Source: an uncultured Alphaproteobacteria bacterium (lineage in GTDB: Bacteria > Pseudomonadota > Alphaproteobacteria > Paracaedibacterales > CAIULA01). Taken from it: DNA of 38,744 bases. The notes under the pieces are model-generated. The model made no database searches. It saw only the letters and a list, made by a program, of their open reading frames with translations, and was not told where the DNA came from. Where the stretch lies: assembly GCA_903899945.1 (NCBI GenBank), contig CAIULA010000042.1, forward strand, positions 1-38,744, read 5' to 3'. Of this stretch, positions 17,137 to 25,506 are shown piece by piece; within the stretch, counting starts at the first letter, position 1, and each line of letters begins with the position of its first letter. The translations under genes and the position numbers were made by a program.

Positions 17137-18492
17137 ATGGCGTTATTTTCAAAGATCCTAATTGCAAATCGTGGTGAAATTGCTTTGCGCATTTTGCGTG
17201 CCTGTAAAGAACTAGATATTAAAACTGTTGCCGTTCATTCAACGGCTGACGCTGATTCAATGCATGTACGATTAGCCGATGAAAGCGTCTGTATAGGCCC
17301 TGCACTGTCAAGAGACAGTTATTTAAAAATGCCAGCAATTATCAGTGCTGCTGATATCACAGGGGCGGATGCCATTCACCCAGGTGTCGGTTTTTTATCT
17401 GAAAACGCTGCTTTTGCAACCATGATCGAAGAACATGGCATGACGTTTATCGGGCCTACTCCAGAACATATCAACATGATGGGCGATAAAATTACCGCAA
17501 AAAAAACTATGATTGAACTTGGCATTCCCGTTGTCCCGGGCTCAGATGGCTGCGTTGAAACTGACGAAGATGCGCTGAGTGCTGCCGAAAAAATTGGTTT
17601 TCCGATTTTGATTAAAGCGACCTCTGGTGGCGGCGGCAAAGGCATGAAAGTTGCTTACAGCAAAGGTGAAGTTTTAGATGCTTTCCGTATGGCAAGAGCT
17701 GAAGCCAAAGCAAACTTTGGCAATGATCAAGTCTACATGGAACGTTACCTAAGGCATCCTCGCCATATTGAAGTTCAAGTTTTAGCCGATACTCATGGGA
17801 ATGTTGTCCATTTGGGAGAACGTGACTGTTCCCTGCAGCGTCGCCACCAAAAAGTATGGGAAGAAGCCCCTTCTCCTGGCCTAACGCCAGAACTTAGGGC
17901 TAGCCTTGGTGAGATTGTCACCAAAGCTATCGGCAAGATGGGATACCGCGGTGCTGGAACATTAGAATTTCTTTTTGAAGATGGTGAATTTTTCTTTATG
18001 GAAATGAACACCCGCATTCAGGTTGAACATCCTATTTCTGAAATGGTTACAGGGATTGACATTGTCCAAGAGCAAATCAAAGTTGCAGCAGGCCTACCTT
18101 TATCATTTACCCAAAAAGACATAACGTTTAACGGTCATGCTATTGAATGCCGAATTAATGCCGAAGATCCTGTAACCTTTATTCCGTCACCTGGAAAAAT
18201 TACGGACTATCATGCCCCGGGCGGTTATGGCATTCGTGTAGACAGTCATATGTATCAGGGGTATTCGGTTCCGCCTCATTATGACAGCATGGTTGCAAAG
18301 CTGATTGCTCATGGGAAAACCCGTGAGGAATGTATTAAACGTATTGAAAGAGCCTTGGGTGAGTATGTCATTGGCGGCATTAAAACATTACTTCCGCTTC
18401 ATCTGAAATTGGTCAAAGAACCCGATGTCATTTCTGGCAATTACGACATTCACTGGCTTGAAAAAAACTTAGCGAAAGAAGATCAAAAATGA
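17137..18492 (+). CDS. accC: Biotin carboxylase subunit of acetyl-CoA carboxylase
   Basis: Uses ATP and bicarbonate to carboxylate biotin on AccB. It begins with the classic [20 protein letters not shown]. The ATP-grasp glycine loop [14 protein letters not shown] lies near 164-177, and the active site segments [19 protein letters not shown] and [19 protein letters not shown] follow. Length 451 matches the stand-alone bacterial enzyme. The carboxyltransferase genes accA and accD are not in this window. The stop overlaps the ridA-like start by 4 bases. Confidence 0.97.
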   Translation: MALFSKILIANRGEIALRILRACKELDIKTVAVHSTADADSMHVRLADESVCIGPALSRDSYLKMPAIISAADITGADAIHPGVGFLSENAAFATMIEEHGMTFIGPTPEHINMMGDKITAKKTMIELGIPVVPGSDGCVETDEDALSAAEKIGFPILIKATSGGGGKGMKVAYSKGEVLDAFRMARAEAKANFGNDQVYMERYLRHPRHIEVQVLADTHGNVVHLGERDCSLQRRHQKVWEEAPSPGLTPELRASLGEIVTKAIGKMGYRGAGTLEFLFEDGEFFFMEMNTRIQVEHPISEMVTGIDIVQEQIKVAAGLPLSFTQKDITFNGHAIECRINAEDPVTFIPSPGKITDYHAPGGYGIRVDSHMYQGYSVPPHYDSMVAKLIAHGKTREECIKRIERALGEYVIGGIKTLLPLHLKLVKEPDVISGNYDIHWLEKNLAKEDQK

Positions 18493-18959
18493 CAAGCATG
18501 GCAGAAAAACGATTAGAAGAATTAGGCCTTAAGCTTCCAACGCCTCCTACGGCTGTCGCCAACTATATTCCTTTTGTTAATCATGGATCGGTTATTATCA
18601 TCTCGGGCCAACTGCCAATGTGTGACGGCCAGGTTCAGTATAAGGGCAAAGTTGGATCGGATTTATCCCTTGCAGAGGGTCAGGATGCTGCACGTCTTTG
18701 CGGTTTAAATATCTTAACGCAGCTTAAAACCGCATGCGGGGATAACCTTGATCGAGTGGAAAAATGCCTCAGGATTGGTGGCTTTGTCAATTGCGGACCA
18801 GACTTTACCGATCAGCCAAAGGTCATTAATGGGGTCTCTGACCTTATGGTCGAAATATTTGGCCCTGACATCGGCCGTCATGCCCGAGCCGCTATAGGCG
18901 TCAATTCTCTTCCTCTTGGCGCCGCCGTTGAGGTGGAGGCGATGTTTAGAATTAGGTAG
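18489..18959 (+). CDS. RidA/YjgF family protein
   Basis: A 156-residue member of the RidA/YER057c/UK114 superfamily, where characterised members hydrolyse reactive enamine/imine intermediates of amino-acid metabolism. [14 protein letters not shown] (about 37-50), [13 protein letters not shown] and the C-terminal [23 protein letters not shown] are present, including the conserved Arg of HARAAIG. It belongs to the longer YjgF-like subgroup rather than the archetypal ~128-residue RidA, so the activity is not certain. Translation is coupled to accC by a 4-base overlap. Confidence 0.85.
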   Translation: MTSMAEKRLEELGLKLPTPPTAVANYIPFVNHGSVIIISGQLPMCDGQVQYKGKVGSDLSLAEGQDAARLCGLNILTQLKTACGDNLDRVEKCLRIGGFVNCGPDFTDQPKVINGVSDLMVEIFGPDIGRHARAAIGVNSLPLGAAVEVEAMFRIR

Positions 18960-19059
18960 TAGTTTTTAAAATCATTTTTACAAAAATTTGAAAATATTGG
19001 GCTTTTTTAATCTTTTAAGTTACTTTTTAGACAAATTGAAAATCTAAAGATGTAAAGAT

Positions 19060-19596
19060 TTAAGGAAGTGGCACCGGACTATCCGCATTCTTTCGCAAAA
19101 AGGCGATCAGATCAGCACGTTCCTGATCGTTCGAAATCCCGATAAAGGTCATTTTTGTACCCGGCGCAAATTCGCGTGGTTTATGCAGAAACTTATTCAG
19201 ATTCTCATAAGTCCACTGCTCTTTTTTAGATTTGATAGCCCCAGAATACGCAAAATCAGCCTCATGCCCCATATGGTTCATGACAATGTTCCAAAGATTT
19301 GGCCCTGTTTTATGAGGTTCGCCCTTACTAATAGTATGACAAGCAAGGCATTTTTTGAAAACTTTTTCGCCATTCGCAGGATCCGCTTTAGCAAGCAAAG
19401 GGCCAATGGGTTCAAGAGGTTTTTCTTGATTTGCAGCCGTTGAAGAGGATGCATCTTCTTGAACCTCTACCACATAGGCATTATTTATAGGTTTTTCGGG
19501 ATCCACAGCCGCATCCCCTAAAAGGCAAGCAATCATAGCCGCCAAAAGCGCTATTAAAACGGCTGCCGTTATTTTGTTTAACTCAAAACTATCCAC
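19060..19596 (-). CDS. Membrane-anchored c-type cytochrome (CycM-like)
   Basis: A class I cytochrome c of 178 residues. An N-terminal uncleaved anchor (about 9-28, after FELNKIT) holds a periplasmic linker (about 30-68) and a haem domain. Haem is bound at CLACH (Cys83, Cys86, His87), with Met149 in PGTKMTF as the axial ligand. The FELNKI start and anchor are typical of alphaproteobacterial CycM/cytochrome c552, which passes electrons from the bc1 complex to a haem-copper oxidase. It is the next gene after pal on the same strand, but a terminator separates them. Convergent with ridA. Confidence 0.92.
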   Translation of the reverse strand: MDSFELNKITAAVLIALLAAMIACLLGDAAVDPEKPINNAYVVEVQEDASSSTAANQEKPLEPIGPLLAKADPANGEKVFKKCLACHTISKGEPHKTGPNLWNIVMNHMGHEADFAYSGAIKSKKEQWTYENLNKFLHKPREFAPGTKMTFIGISNDQERADLIAFLRKNADSPVPLP

Positions 19597-19662
19597 AAAC
19601 GTAAACTAAATAAATTGAATCTAAGGTTGATTATATAACAAAGACTTTAGATGTTTAAACCC

Positions 19663-19696
19663 ATAAAAAAAGCCCGCTGTATTACCAGCGGGCTTT
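19663..19696 (-). terminator. Rho-independent terminator of pal
   Basis: Minus-strand arms AAAGCCCGCTG and CAGCGGGCTTT form a perfect 11-pair stem with a 6-base loop, followed by a run of T residues. It ends the pal transcript and separates it from the cytochrome gene. Confidence 0.92.
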
Positions 19697-19722
19697 CGAC
19701 TACACTTCTATCAACAAATTTA

Positions 19723-20187
19723 TTAGTTGATAACTGTAATTGCTACACGGTTTTGAGCATGTACTTCTTCTGTGGTTCCAACAGCTTGTGGTCTGTCTTT
19801 ACCATAAGAAATTGTTTTCAAACGGTTCACATCAACACCCATACCAGCTAATCCAGCCTTAGCAGCTTCTGCACGACGTGCACCCAATGCTAAGTTGTAT
19901 TCACGAGTACCGCGAACGTCTGTGTGACCTTCAACAGTTGCTGTTGTTGCAGCGTGTGTCTTTAACCAAGCAGCTTGCGCTTCTAATGTCTTTTTTGCAT
20001 CATCAGAAATTGTTGATTTATCAAATGCGAAGAAAACGCGGTCGCGAATATTCGCTTTAAAGTCTTCTGCTGTACCAGGAGCTGGCGCGCGGCCAACGCT
20101 GACGTTTTGTGAATCTGTGTTACCTGTTTCGCACGCAGTCAATACTAGACCTGCTGCTAAAATTGTAAATATCTTATTTTTCATCAT
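19723..20187 (-). CDS. pal: Peptidoglycan-associated lipoprotein Pal
   Basis: Outer-membrane lipoprotein of the Tol-Pal system, tethering the outer membrane to peptidoglycan and aiding constriction at division. The lipobox is LTAC with Cys19 after a short hydrophobic signal. The OmpA-type domain (about 45-154) shows VFFAFDKSTISDDA, the peptidoglycan-binding VEGHTDVRGTREYNLALGARRA and NRVAITV. Length 154 is normal. Two adjacent ATG codons start the frame; AGGA sits 5 bases before the first. The tolB, tolA, tolR and tolQ genes are not adjacent. Confidence 0.96.
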   Translation of the reverse strand: MMKNKIFTILAAGLVLTACETGNTDSQNVSVGRAPAPGTAEDFKANIRDRVFFAFDKSTISDDAKKTLEAQAAWLKTHAATTATVEGHTDVRGTREYNLALGARRAEAAKAGLAGMGVDVNRLKTISYGKDRPQAVGTTEEVHAQNRVAITVIN

Positions 20188-20328
20188 TGAATTCCTATTC
20201 AGTTGATAATGTAGCTGTTACCAATATAAACCATAAAAACCTTAACAAACAATAAATTTTTAGTAAAAGAAAAACCAACCGACTCTATACTGTTTTATAC
20301 AGCAGTGTAGGGAAAATGCCACACGTGG

Positions 20329-20535
20329 CTAATCCATTAGCTTTTCGGCCTTTTCTTTATAAAAAAATATACGTCCGCAATAAGGGCAATCCGCCTTATT
20401 ATCTTTATTGATCTTTAGATAAACAGCCGGGTGTGCCTGTGCCTGCCTATGCTTTTCATATGAAAACTGAAAAGGCAAGCCATCGCATCTTACCGTTTTT
20501 TTATCCACATTGATAGCACTTTGCTTTAAAACCAT
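20329..20535 (-). CDS. CHCC zinc-finger protein, NDUFS6-like
   Basis: A 68-residue protein of the zf-CHCC family. The expected zinc ligands are all present: Cys17 (VRCDG), His35 (QAHPAVYL), Cys50 and Cys53 (DCPYCGR). The spacing and the HP.VYL.....CPYCG pattern match the C-terminal half of the mitochondrial complex I subunit NDUFS6 and its alphaproteobacterial homologues. It starts one base beyond the stop of nuoB on the same strand. Together these suggest a zinc-containing accessory or assembly subunit of complex I; that role is inference. There is no signal or membrane segment. Confidence 0.85.
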   Translation of the reverse strand: MVLKQSAINVDKKTVRCDGLPFQFSYEKHRQAQAHPAVYLKINKDNKADCPYCGRIFFYKEKAEKLMD

Positions 20536-20536
20536 T

Positions 20537-21091
20537 TTAACGGATCAATGTTCTTTTTTGTTTAATTTTATCTTGTAACAACAAGATGCCGTAAAGCAAA
20601 GCTTCCGCAGTCGGGGGACATCCAGGAACGTAAACATCAACAGGAACAATCCGATCGCATCCTCTGACAACGGAGTAGGAATAATGATAGTATCCTCCTC
20701 CGTTAGCGCAGCTGCCCATGGAAATAACCCACCTGGGTTCAGCCATTTGGTCGTATACCTTACGCAAGGCTGGGGCCATTTTGTTGGTTAAAGTCCCCGC
20801 CACTATCATGACATCTGATTGACGAGGACTTGGCCTAAAAACAACACCGAAACGATCCATATCATAACGACTGGCTGCCGTGTGCATCATTTCAACAGCA
20901 CAACAGGCAAGACCAAAGGTCATTGGCCATAAAGAACCACTTTGAGCCCATATTGCTAATTTATCCAGTTGTGTTACCAAGAAACCCTTTTCGTTAATTT
21001 CATCACGTACTACAGAAAAAAGACTTTGCTCATTTTGAAGAGAGGCCGGAAGATAAGCTTTTAAATCCTCTAAAACAGGCTTTATTCCCAT
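20537..21091 (-). CDS. nuoB: NADH-quinone oxidoreductase subunit B
   Basis: Peripheral-arm subunit of complex I that holds the terminal cluster N2 close to quinone. The cysteine ligands are visible in [23 protein letters not shown] and [15 protein letters not shown] chose ATG at 21091 because AAGGAG stands 7 bases ahead, giving 184 residues and a 10-base overlap with nuoA. An upstream ATG at 21112 would add seven residues but has no such site. The gene is followed by the zinc-finger protein rather than nuoC, so the rest of the nuo set is encoded elsewhere. Confidence 0.95.
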   Translation of the reverse strand: MGIKPVLEDLKAYLPASLQNEQSLFSVVRDEINEKGFLVTQLDKLAIWAQSGSLWPMTFGLACCAVEMMHTAASRYDMDRFGVVFRPSPRQSDVMIVAGTLTNKMAPALRKVYDQMAEPRWVISMGSCANGGGYYHYSYSVVRGCDRIVPVDVYVPGCPPTAEALLYGILLLQDKIKQKRTLIR

Positions 21092-21456
21092 TCTAAAGCT
21101 CCTTTTTTCCACTCATAAATAAACCCGATGGTCAAAATGCTTAAAAAAAGCATCATGGACCAAAATCCAAAGACTCCAATAGCTTTAAGGCTAACGGCCC
21201 AAGGGAATAAAAAAGCAATTTCTAAATCAAAAATGATAAAAAGGATTGCAACTAGATAAAACTGCACATTAAAACGACCACGCGCATTATGTTCAGGCGT
21301 ATCGAACGCGTCAAACCCACATTCATACGGACTCAGCTTTTCTTTATAGGGCGATTTTTGACTGCGCCACCAAGACACGATCATCAAGGCAATAGAAAGG
21401 CCAAATCCAAGCGCAAAAAAAACCAAAATCGGCAGATAATTTTCAAAGCGTAGCAT
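21082..21456 (-). CDS. nuoA: NADH-quinone oxidoreductase subunit A
   Basis: Small membrane subunit of complex I with three transmembrane helices (about 6-28, 64-85, 92-114). The conserved loop [20 protein letters not shown] between helices 1 and 2, and [19 protein letters not shown] with its buried acidic residues, are diagnostic. Length 124 is standard. It overlaps nuoB, which is the usual order. Upstream on the same strand lies the broken ada gene, not a respiratory gene. Confidence 0.95.
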   Translation of the reverse strand: MLRFENYLPILVFFALGFGLSIALMIVSWWRSQKSPYKEKLSPYECGFDAFDTPEHNARGRFNVQFYLVAILFIIFDLEIAFLFPWAVSLKAIGVFGFWSMMLFLSILTIGFIYEWKKGALEWE

Positions 21457-21526
21457 AAATCTTTTTCCCTTAACTTATAAAGCCATGATGTAGGAAAAAG
21501 GCAAAATGGTCAATGTTTAAAGCCTT

Positions 21527-21793
21527 TTAATTCCGCCGTTCATGATCAAGAAGCCATTTTTTCCGAGCTATACCTCCACCATATCCGCCTAAATCCCCAT
21601 TAGCGTTAATAACCCGGTGACAAGGAATAACAATAGCGACTTGATTGGCGCCATTAGCCTGCGCAACTGCTCGAAAAGCACAAGGCCTGGTTATTGCAAG
21701 AGCAATTTGTGAATAGGATCTGGTTTCTCCAAAAGGAATCTTTTTTAATTCATCCCAAACCTGCTTTTGAAAAGGAGAACCCAGTAAAAACAA
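21527..21793 (-). pseudogene. ada: C-terminal O6-methylguanine-DNA methyltransferase part of Ada, cut off by an in-frame stop
   Basis: This frame carries the active domain of an Ada protein: SPFQKQVWDEL, the DNA-binding helix region, and the methyl-acceptor motif IPCHRVI (Cys58 of this piece), then GGYGGG and KKWLLDHE. It is in the same reading frame as the upstream ada piece, with only TAG plus four codons between. The only start codon near its beginning is TTG at 21793, with no Shine-Dalgarno. Independent synthesis is therefore unlikely, and the domain may be lost unless the stop is read through. Confidence 0.8.
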
Positions 21794-21805
21794 AGGAGTT
21801 TTAAA

Positions 21806-22570
21806 CTATTGCAATGTGCCTTTAAAATATTGAGTCAACTCATTTTCAATCAAACGGATAGGTTCGGTTTTTCCTGGAATAATGGCTAATTTGGTTTTTA
21901 GGCGCAAGCATTCCACCTCACGCTCAAGCCCCCTTCTGTCAACAAATTCCAATAGATAAAGCCCAATTTCATCGGCAACGGCTACCATAGGACCAAGAGG
22001 TGTATCAAGCCATGATGCCTTTAGAACGTGGCCGCTCGACAGCAAGCTTGGGGCCGTTCCCATAATGCGCGAAAAAGCGTCCCTAAAGCCGCTACTCGAT
22101 TCATATCCACTTGCAAACTGCGCATTAATCACGGATTCTCCCTCTCTAATTTGCTTCATAGCTAGGCCTATGCGCCGCGCTCTTGCGTATTCAACAAAGG
22201 TCATTCCAAAGCGTTTTTTAAATTGACGTCTAGCCGTTGAGGAATCAATTGATAAGGCTCTAAAGTCTCTGTCTTTCCAGCGTTTTTCAGGATTTTCTTC
22301 AACCGCATTGGCTAGCATTTGAACAAGCTCTGAAAGCTGGCCGGGATGTGAAAGGGGATGGCAGCGAAGACATGGCCTAAAGGAAGCAAGAAGAGCCTCT
22401 TTGGCCGTTTCAAAAAATTCACAATTTTCAAACTTTGGCTTTCGAGCAGGACATGTCGGACGGCAAAAAACCCCTGTGGTTTTTACGCCCACATAAAAAA
22501 TACCTTCATACTCTGTTTTCTTTTGAAGCAGTGCATCAAAGTATTCCTGCCGGAGTTCTGGCTTTATCAT
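21806..22570 (-). CDS. ada: Ada N-terminal part: zinc methylphosphotriester domain, AraC-type HTH, start of the transferase domain
   Basis: Ada repairs alkylated DNA and, once methylated, activates its own regulon. Residues 1-75 are the zinc domain with the four cysteines Cys36, Cys40 (FCRPTCPARKP), Cys67 and Cys70 (RPCLRC). An AraC-type helix-turn-helix (about 85-180, RRQFKKRFGMTFVEYARARR) follows, then the ribonuclease-like start of the methyltransferase domain (from about 188, SWLDTPLGPM). The frame stops at TAG (21806-21808) after YFKGTLQ, exactly where intact homologues continue. Both pieces together give about 347 residues, close to E. coli Ada (354). As it stands this piece could still repair phosphotriesters and bind DNA, but not repair O6-methylguanine. 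Confidence 0.85.
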   Translation of the reverse strand: MIKPELRQEYFDALLQKKTEYEGIFYVGVKTTGVFCRPTCPARKPKFENCEFFETAKEALLASFRPCLRCHPLSHPGQLSELVQMLANAVEENPEKRWKDRDFRALSIDSSTARRQFKKRFGMTFVEYARARRIGLAMKQIREGESVINAQFASGYESSSGFRDAFSRIMGTAPSLLSSGHVLKASWLDTPLGPMVAVADEIGLYLLEFVDRRGLEREVECLRLKTKLAIIPGKTEPIRLIENELTQYFKGTLQ

Positions 22571-22651
22571 TTTCTACCTCATACTATATTAAATACGAGG
22601 TGATTATAGAGACTATCATAAAACCTTGCCGCCGAAATTCAGGCATTGATT

Positions 22652-23311
22652 TTAATCAGTAGTATAATTTTCATAGATTTTAACCGCCTCATTTCGAAGG
22701 TCAGAACGCAATAAAGCCCAATTTTCATCTGTAACCTTCATAGGGACCGTTCCCCACTGAATACTGGGCGCCCTATCGTCAGTTGGATCAAGAGCATTAT
22801 CTGCGAAAATAAATAATTCCGCAAACCGGCGTTTCACTAAACCCTGGATTATTTGACCTCCAGCCCTTCTCCAATGGCCGAAATATTCGTATGCTTCAAT
22901 AATTTCACCAGCGTTCACTTTTTGCAAAACTGTTGATTTTGAGAAATTTCCTGTCCCAATATTGAAACAAAGAGAGGTCAGTGCATTAGATTGGCTTGGG
23001 AGTAACTCGACCCTGACATAGGGTAAAATATTTGCTTTTGTTTGTATATCTGCCATCAAGAGAGCTTGCCCATCGCTTTCACTAAGGACCCTACTTGCCA
23101 GATTTCCGTCACTGCTTGTGATCAAATGCCCATAGCCTATTGTTGGATGCCCAGCGCAATCGTTGTAAACGGAAGGCCTAAAACCCTCAAAACGCCGTAT
23201 AAGCCGAAGTGCCCCAGCTGACACAGGAAGCCTATCCTCTGATGCAAATAAAGAAAAGAAGCCAAAGCTGAAAATAAACAAAGTTAGAACTAGCACTTTA
23301 CGCAGTTGCAC
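22652..23311 (-). CDS. Secreted GH24 lysozyme (T4-lysozyme type)
   Basis: A peptidoglycan muramidase of glycoside hydrolase family 24. The catalytic trio has exact T4 lysozyme spacing: Glu42 in RRFEGF, Asp51 and Thr57 in GHPTIGYGH. Residues 1-23 form a Sec signal peptide (VLVLTLFIFSFGFFSLFA), so it should act in the periplasm or outside the cell rather than through a holin. The C-terminal part (about 160-219) is longer than in phage endolysins and has no recognised binding repeat. Neighbours are cellular genes (ada, htrA), with no holin, Rz or tail genes. Likely a domesticated wall hydrolase or an exported effector; the role is open. Confidence 0.88.
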   Translation of the reverse strand: MQLRKVLVLTLFIFSFGFFSLFASEDRLPVSAGALRLIRRFEGFRPSVYNDCAGHPTIGYGHLITSSDGNLASRVLSESDGQALLMADIQTKANILPYVRVELLPSQSNALTSLCFNIGTGNFSKSTVLQKVNAGEIIEAYEYFGHWRRAGGQIIQGLVKRRFAELFIFADNALDPTDDRAPSIQWGTVPMKVTDENWALLRSDLRNEAVKIYENYTTD

Positions 23312-23358
23312 GGGGTTTCCTTTAAATATTGTAAAAATATACAGAAAATATCAGGTTA

Positions 23359-24945
23359 TTAGCGGATCCGCAAAGCAATCTGTTGCCCACCCCTATCAAT
23401 TACCAAAGTTCTTAAGTGACCTGGCGCCAAACTTTCTAGGGCTGACTTTAAATCAGCAACTGTTTTAATTCTGATATCATTAATCAAAAGGATCATATCA
23501 CCAACCGCAAAATCAAATGTCATTAAGGAAGGCCTTTGAGGTTGCAAAGATTTAACAATCACCACACCTGATCTTCTTTCATCAAGAGAATAACGCATAG
23601 CAAGCGCCGGAGACATATTGGCAACTGTTATCCCGTCAAAAACCTTATTTCCCTTAAGATCTGTTTCTTCAGCTGCTGGCATTTCCGGAGGAGAGATCGG
23701 CTTAAAAGTTATATCTAAGAGTTCTCCTTTGCGCCATACTCTAAAGGAAACATCTTTTCCAGTCTCACTTAATAATTCTCTAAATCCTATGTCTTCGATT
23801 TGAAAAACTGGTTTTTTGTTAATGGCCACTATAACATCGCTTTGCTGCAAGCCAGCTGCCTTAGCTGGGCTTGACGGATGCACTTCATTAATAATCGCCC
23901 CTCTTGTTAAAGGATACGCAGCATTATCCTCTAAAGCGCTTACCATATCATGAGTCAAAGTTTGCCCATAAACTCCAAACCAAGCGAGAGAAGTACCGTC
24001 TTTTATTCCTCTTAAAATTGCCTTTATAAGAATCGAGGGGATTGCAAAACCAATACCATGTGAAGCCCCCGTCTTTGAAAGGATCGCATTGGGTATACCA
24101 ATCAATTCCCCTTGAATATTGACAAGCGCCCCACCTGAATTACCAGGATTCACAGCAGCATCCGTTTGAATCAATAACTTACCACTAAATGCCCGTGATA
24201 ATGCAGAGATAATGCCAGATGTCACTGTTTGACCAAGACCAAAAGAATTGCCAATGGCTAAAACCACATCTCCAACCTCAATACTATCCGAATCACCAAT
24301 TGGCAAATAAGGAATCTGGGCTTTTTGGGTGTCTCTAAGTTTTAAAATGGCAACGTCTTGCTGAGAATCAATTTTTAGAACTTCGGCTGTGAACTCACGT
24401 CCATCTGTTAAACGAGCAACGATCGTAGATGCATTTTGCACAACATGAGCACACGTCACCAATATTCCCTCAGAGCTAATTATAACGCCAGAGCCACTGG
24501 ATTGACTTACGCGTTTACGTGGAATTTCACCAAGTCCGCCAAAGAAAAAATCAAAAAATGGATCACCAATAAAAGGATTCATGATTCTATTTTCAGTCAC
24601 CTGCGTGGCATAAAGATCAACAACCGCAGGTGCGGTTTTTTTTACAATCGATGAGAAACTGCCAAATGCTGAGGCTTTTACTCGTGCATCATTCAAAAGA
24701 TTACCCAGCTCTGAAGGAACTTGCTGGAAATTAATTTTGTTAGAATCTTTTGGTAGACTCTGCTCAGAGGATTTAGGTTGGTTGGGAGATTTATCGAATA
24801 GATGAAGAAGAAACTGATGAAGAGTGTGAAGAGCATCCATGTCTGCAAAGACAGGAGATATCAGCAAGAAAAATGACAAAGCCCATTTGATAAGAAAATT
24901 TCTAAAAAAGTTGGCTGACTTTATCTGCACTCTACTCTTATACAT
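23359..24945 (-). CDS. Periplasmic serine protease, HtrA/DegP family
   Basis: A Do-type protease and chaperone for misfolded envelope proteins. A signal peptide (about 18-34, ending VFADM) precedes the trypsin-like domain. The catalytic triad is His167 in VTCAHVV, Asp197 in QQDVAIL and Ser270 in NPGNSGGAL. Two PDZ domains follow (about 320-420 and 435-525). The usual TNAHVV is TCAHVV here. At 528 residues the protein is somewhat long, owing to a low-complexity segment after the signal. An HtrA gene downstream of rplQ is a common alphaproteobacterial order. No good Shine-Dalgarno is seen at the ATG. DegP, DegQ and MucD cannot be told apart here. Confidence 0.93.
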   Translation of the reverse strand: MYKSRVQIKSANFFRNFLIKWALSFFLLISPVFADMDALHTLHQFLLHLFDKSPNQPKSSEQSLPKDSNKINFQQVPSELGNLLNDARVKASAFGSFSSIVKKTAPAVVDLYATQVTENRIMNPFIGDPFFDFFFGGLGEIPRKRVSQSSGSGVIISSEGILVTCAHVVQNASTIVARLTDGREFTAEVLKIDSQQDVAILKLRDTQKAQIPYLPIGDSDSIEVGDVVLAIGNSFGLGQTVTSGIISALSRAFSGKLLIQTDAAVNPGNSGGALVNIQGELIGIPNAILSKTGASHGIGFAIPSILIKAILRGIKDGTSLAWFGVYGQTLTHDMVSALEDNAAYPLTRGAIINEVHPSSPAKAAGLQQSDVIVAINKKPVFQIEDIGFRELLSETGKDVSFRVWRKGELLDITFKPISPPEMPAAEETDLKGNKVFDGITVANMSPALAMRYSLDERRSGVVIVKSLQPQRPSLMTFDFAVGDMILLINDIRIKTVADLKSALESLAPGHLRTLVIDRGGQQIALRIR

Positions 24946-25010
24946 GATTTATTTACCCATTAAGCCATGGTTTTTAAATTCATTATAGTCTTTAGTTTTT
25001 TTGATTTTAA

Positions 25011-25043
25011 TCCCTCATCTAAATATTATATTCAGATGAGGGA
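25011..25043 (-). terminator. Perfect hairpin after rplQ, possible end of the ribosomal transcript
   Basis: TCCCTCATCT and AGATGAGGGA form a perfect 10-pair stem around a 13-base A/T-rich loop, about 40 bases beyond the rplQ stop. Neither strand has a clear T tract, so it may be a weak terminator, an RNA-processing site or a stabilising 3' hairpin. Confidence 0.5.
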
Positions 25044-25084
25044 GAATCTAAGATAGAGTATTTAATAAAATAGTTAAATAAGTG

Positions 25085-25486
25085 TTAAGCAGACGGCTCT
25101 GCCTCAGTTTCTACCGTTGCTGAATTCGGATTGAAATCAACAAACTCGATAACCGCCATAGGAGCATTGTCCCCATAACGGAACCCAGCCTTCATAATAC
25201 GAAGATAACCACCTTCACGGCCTGCAAATCGACTTGCTAAGGTTCCCATTAGCTTTGAAACGACTTCTTGGTCTTGAAGTTGAGAAATCGCTTGACGTCT
25301 TGCGTGAAGTCCTCCTCTTTTTCCTAATGTAACCAATTTTTCGACGATCGGCCTTAAGTCCTTTGCTTTTGGCAGAGTTGTCTTAATTTGTTCGCTCTTT
25401 ATCAATGCCTGCGCCATGTTCATAAAAAGTGCTTTTCTGTGTGCACTTGTTCTATTCAGCTTACGCCCTGCTATTTTATGTCTCAT
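25085..25486 (-). CDS. rplQ: 50S ribosomal protein L17
   Basis: L17 lies on the 50S surface near the tunnel exit. The universal start [20 protein letters not shown] and the [17 protein letters not shown] segment are present. At 133 residues it has a short acidic tail (VETEAEPSA) beyond the core. It is the last gene of the ribosomal cluster, 20 bases after rpoA. Confidence 0.97.
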   Translation of the reverse strand: MRHKIAGRKLNRTSAHRKALFMNMAQALIKSEQIKTTLPKAKDLRPIVEKLVTLGKRGGLHARRQAISQLQDQEVVSKLMGTLASRFAGREGGYLRIMKAGFRYGDNAPMAVIEFVDFNPNSATVETEAEPSA

Positions 25487-25506
25487 TGTTCTTTACCCTA
25501 ATTTTA

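Noticed and set aside
20290..20302. CTGT-TTTAT-ACAG palindrome upstream of pal, like an SOS box
   Set aside because: The spacing does not match the enterobacterial LexA site and alphaproteobacterial LexA uses a GAAC-type direct repeat; the stem is only 4 bases.
20318..20329. GCCAC/GTGGC hairpin at the stop of the zinc-finger gene as a terminator
   Set aside because: The stem is five pairs with almost no loop and the T run is short; too weak to call.
22652..23311. GH24 lysozyme as a sign of a prophage
   Set aside because: Neighbours are cellular genes, and the enzyme has a Sec signal peptide; there are no holin, capsid, integrase or attachment-site signals.
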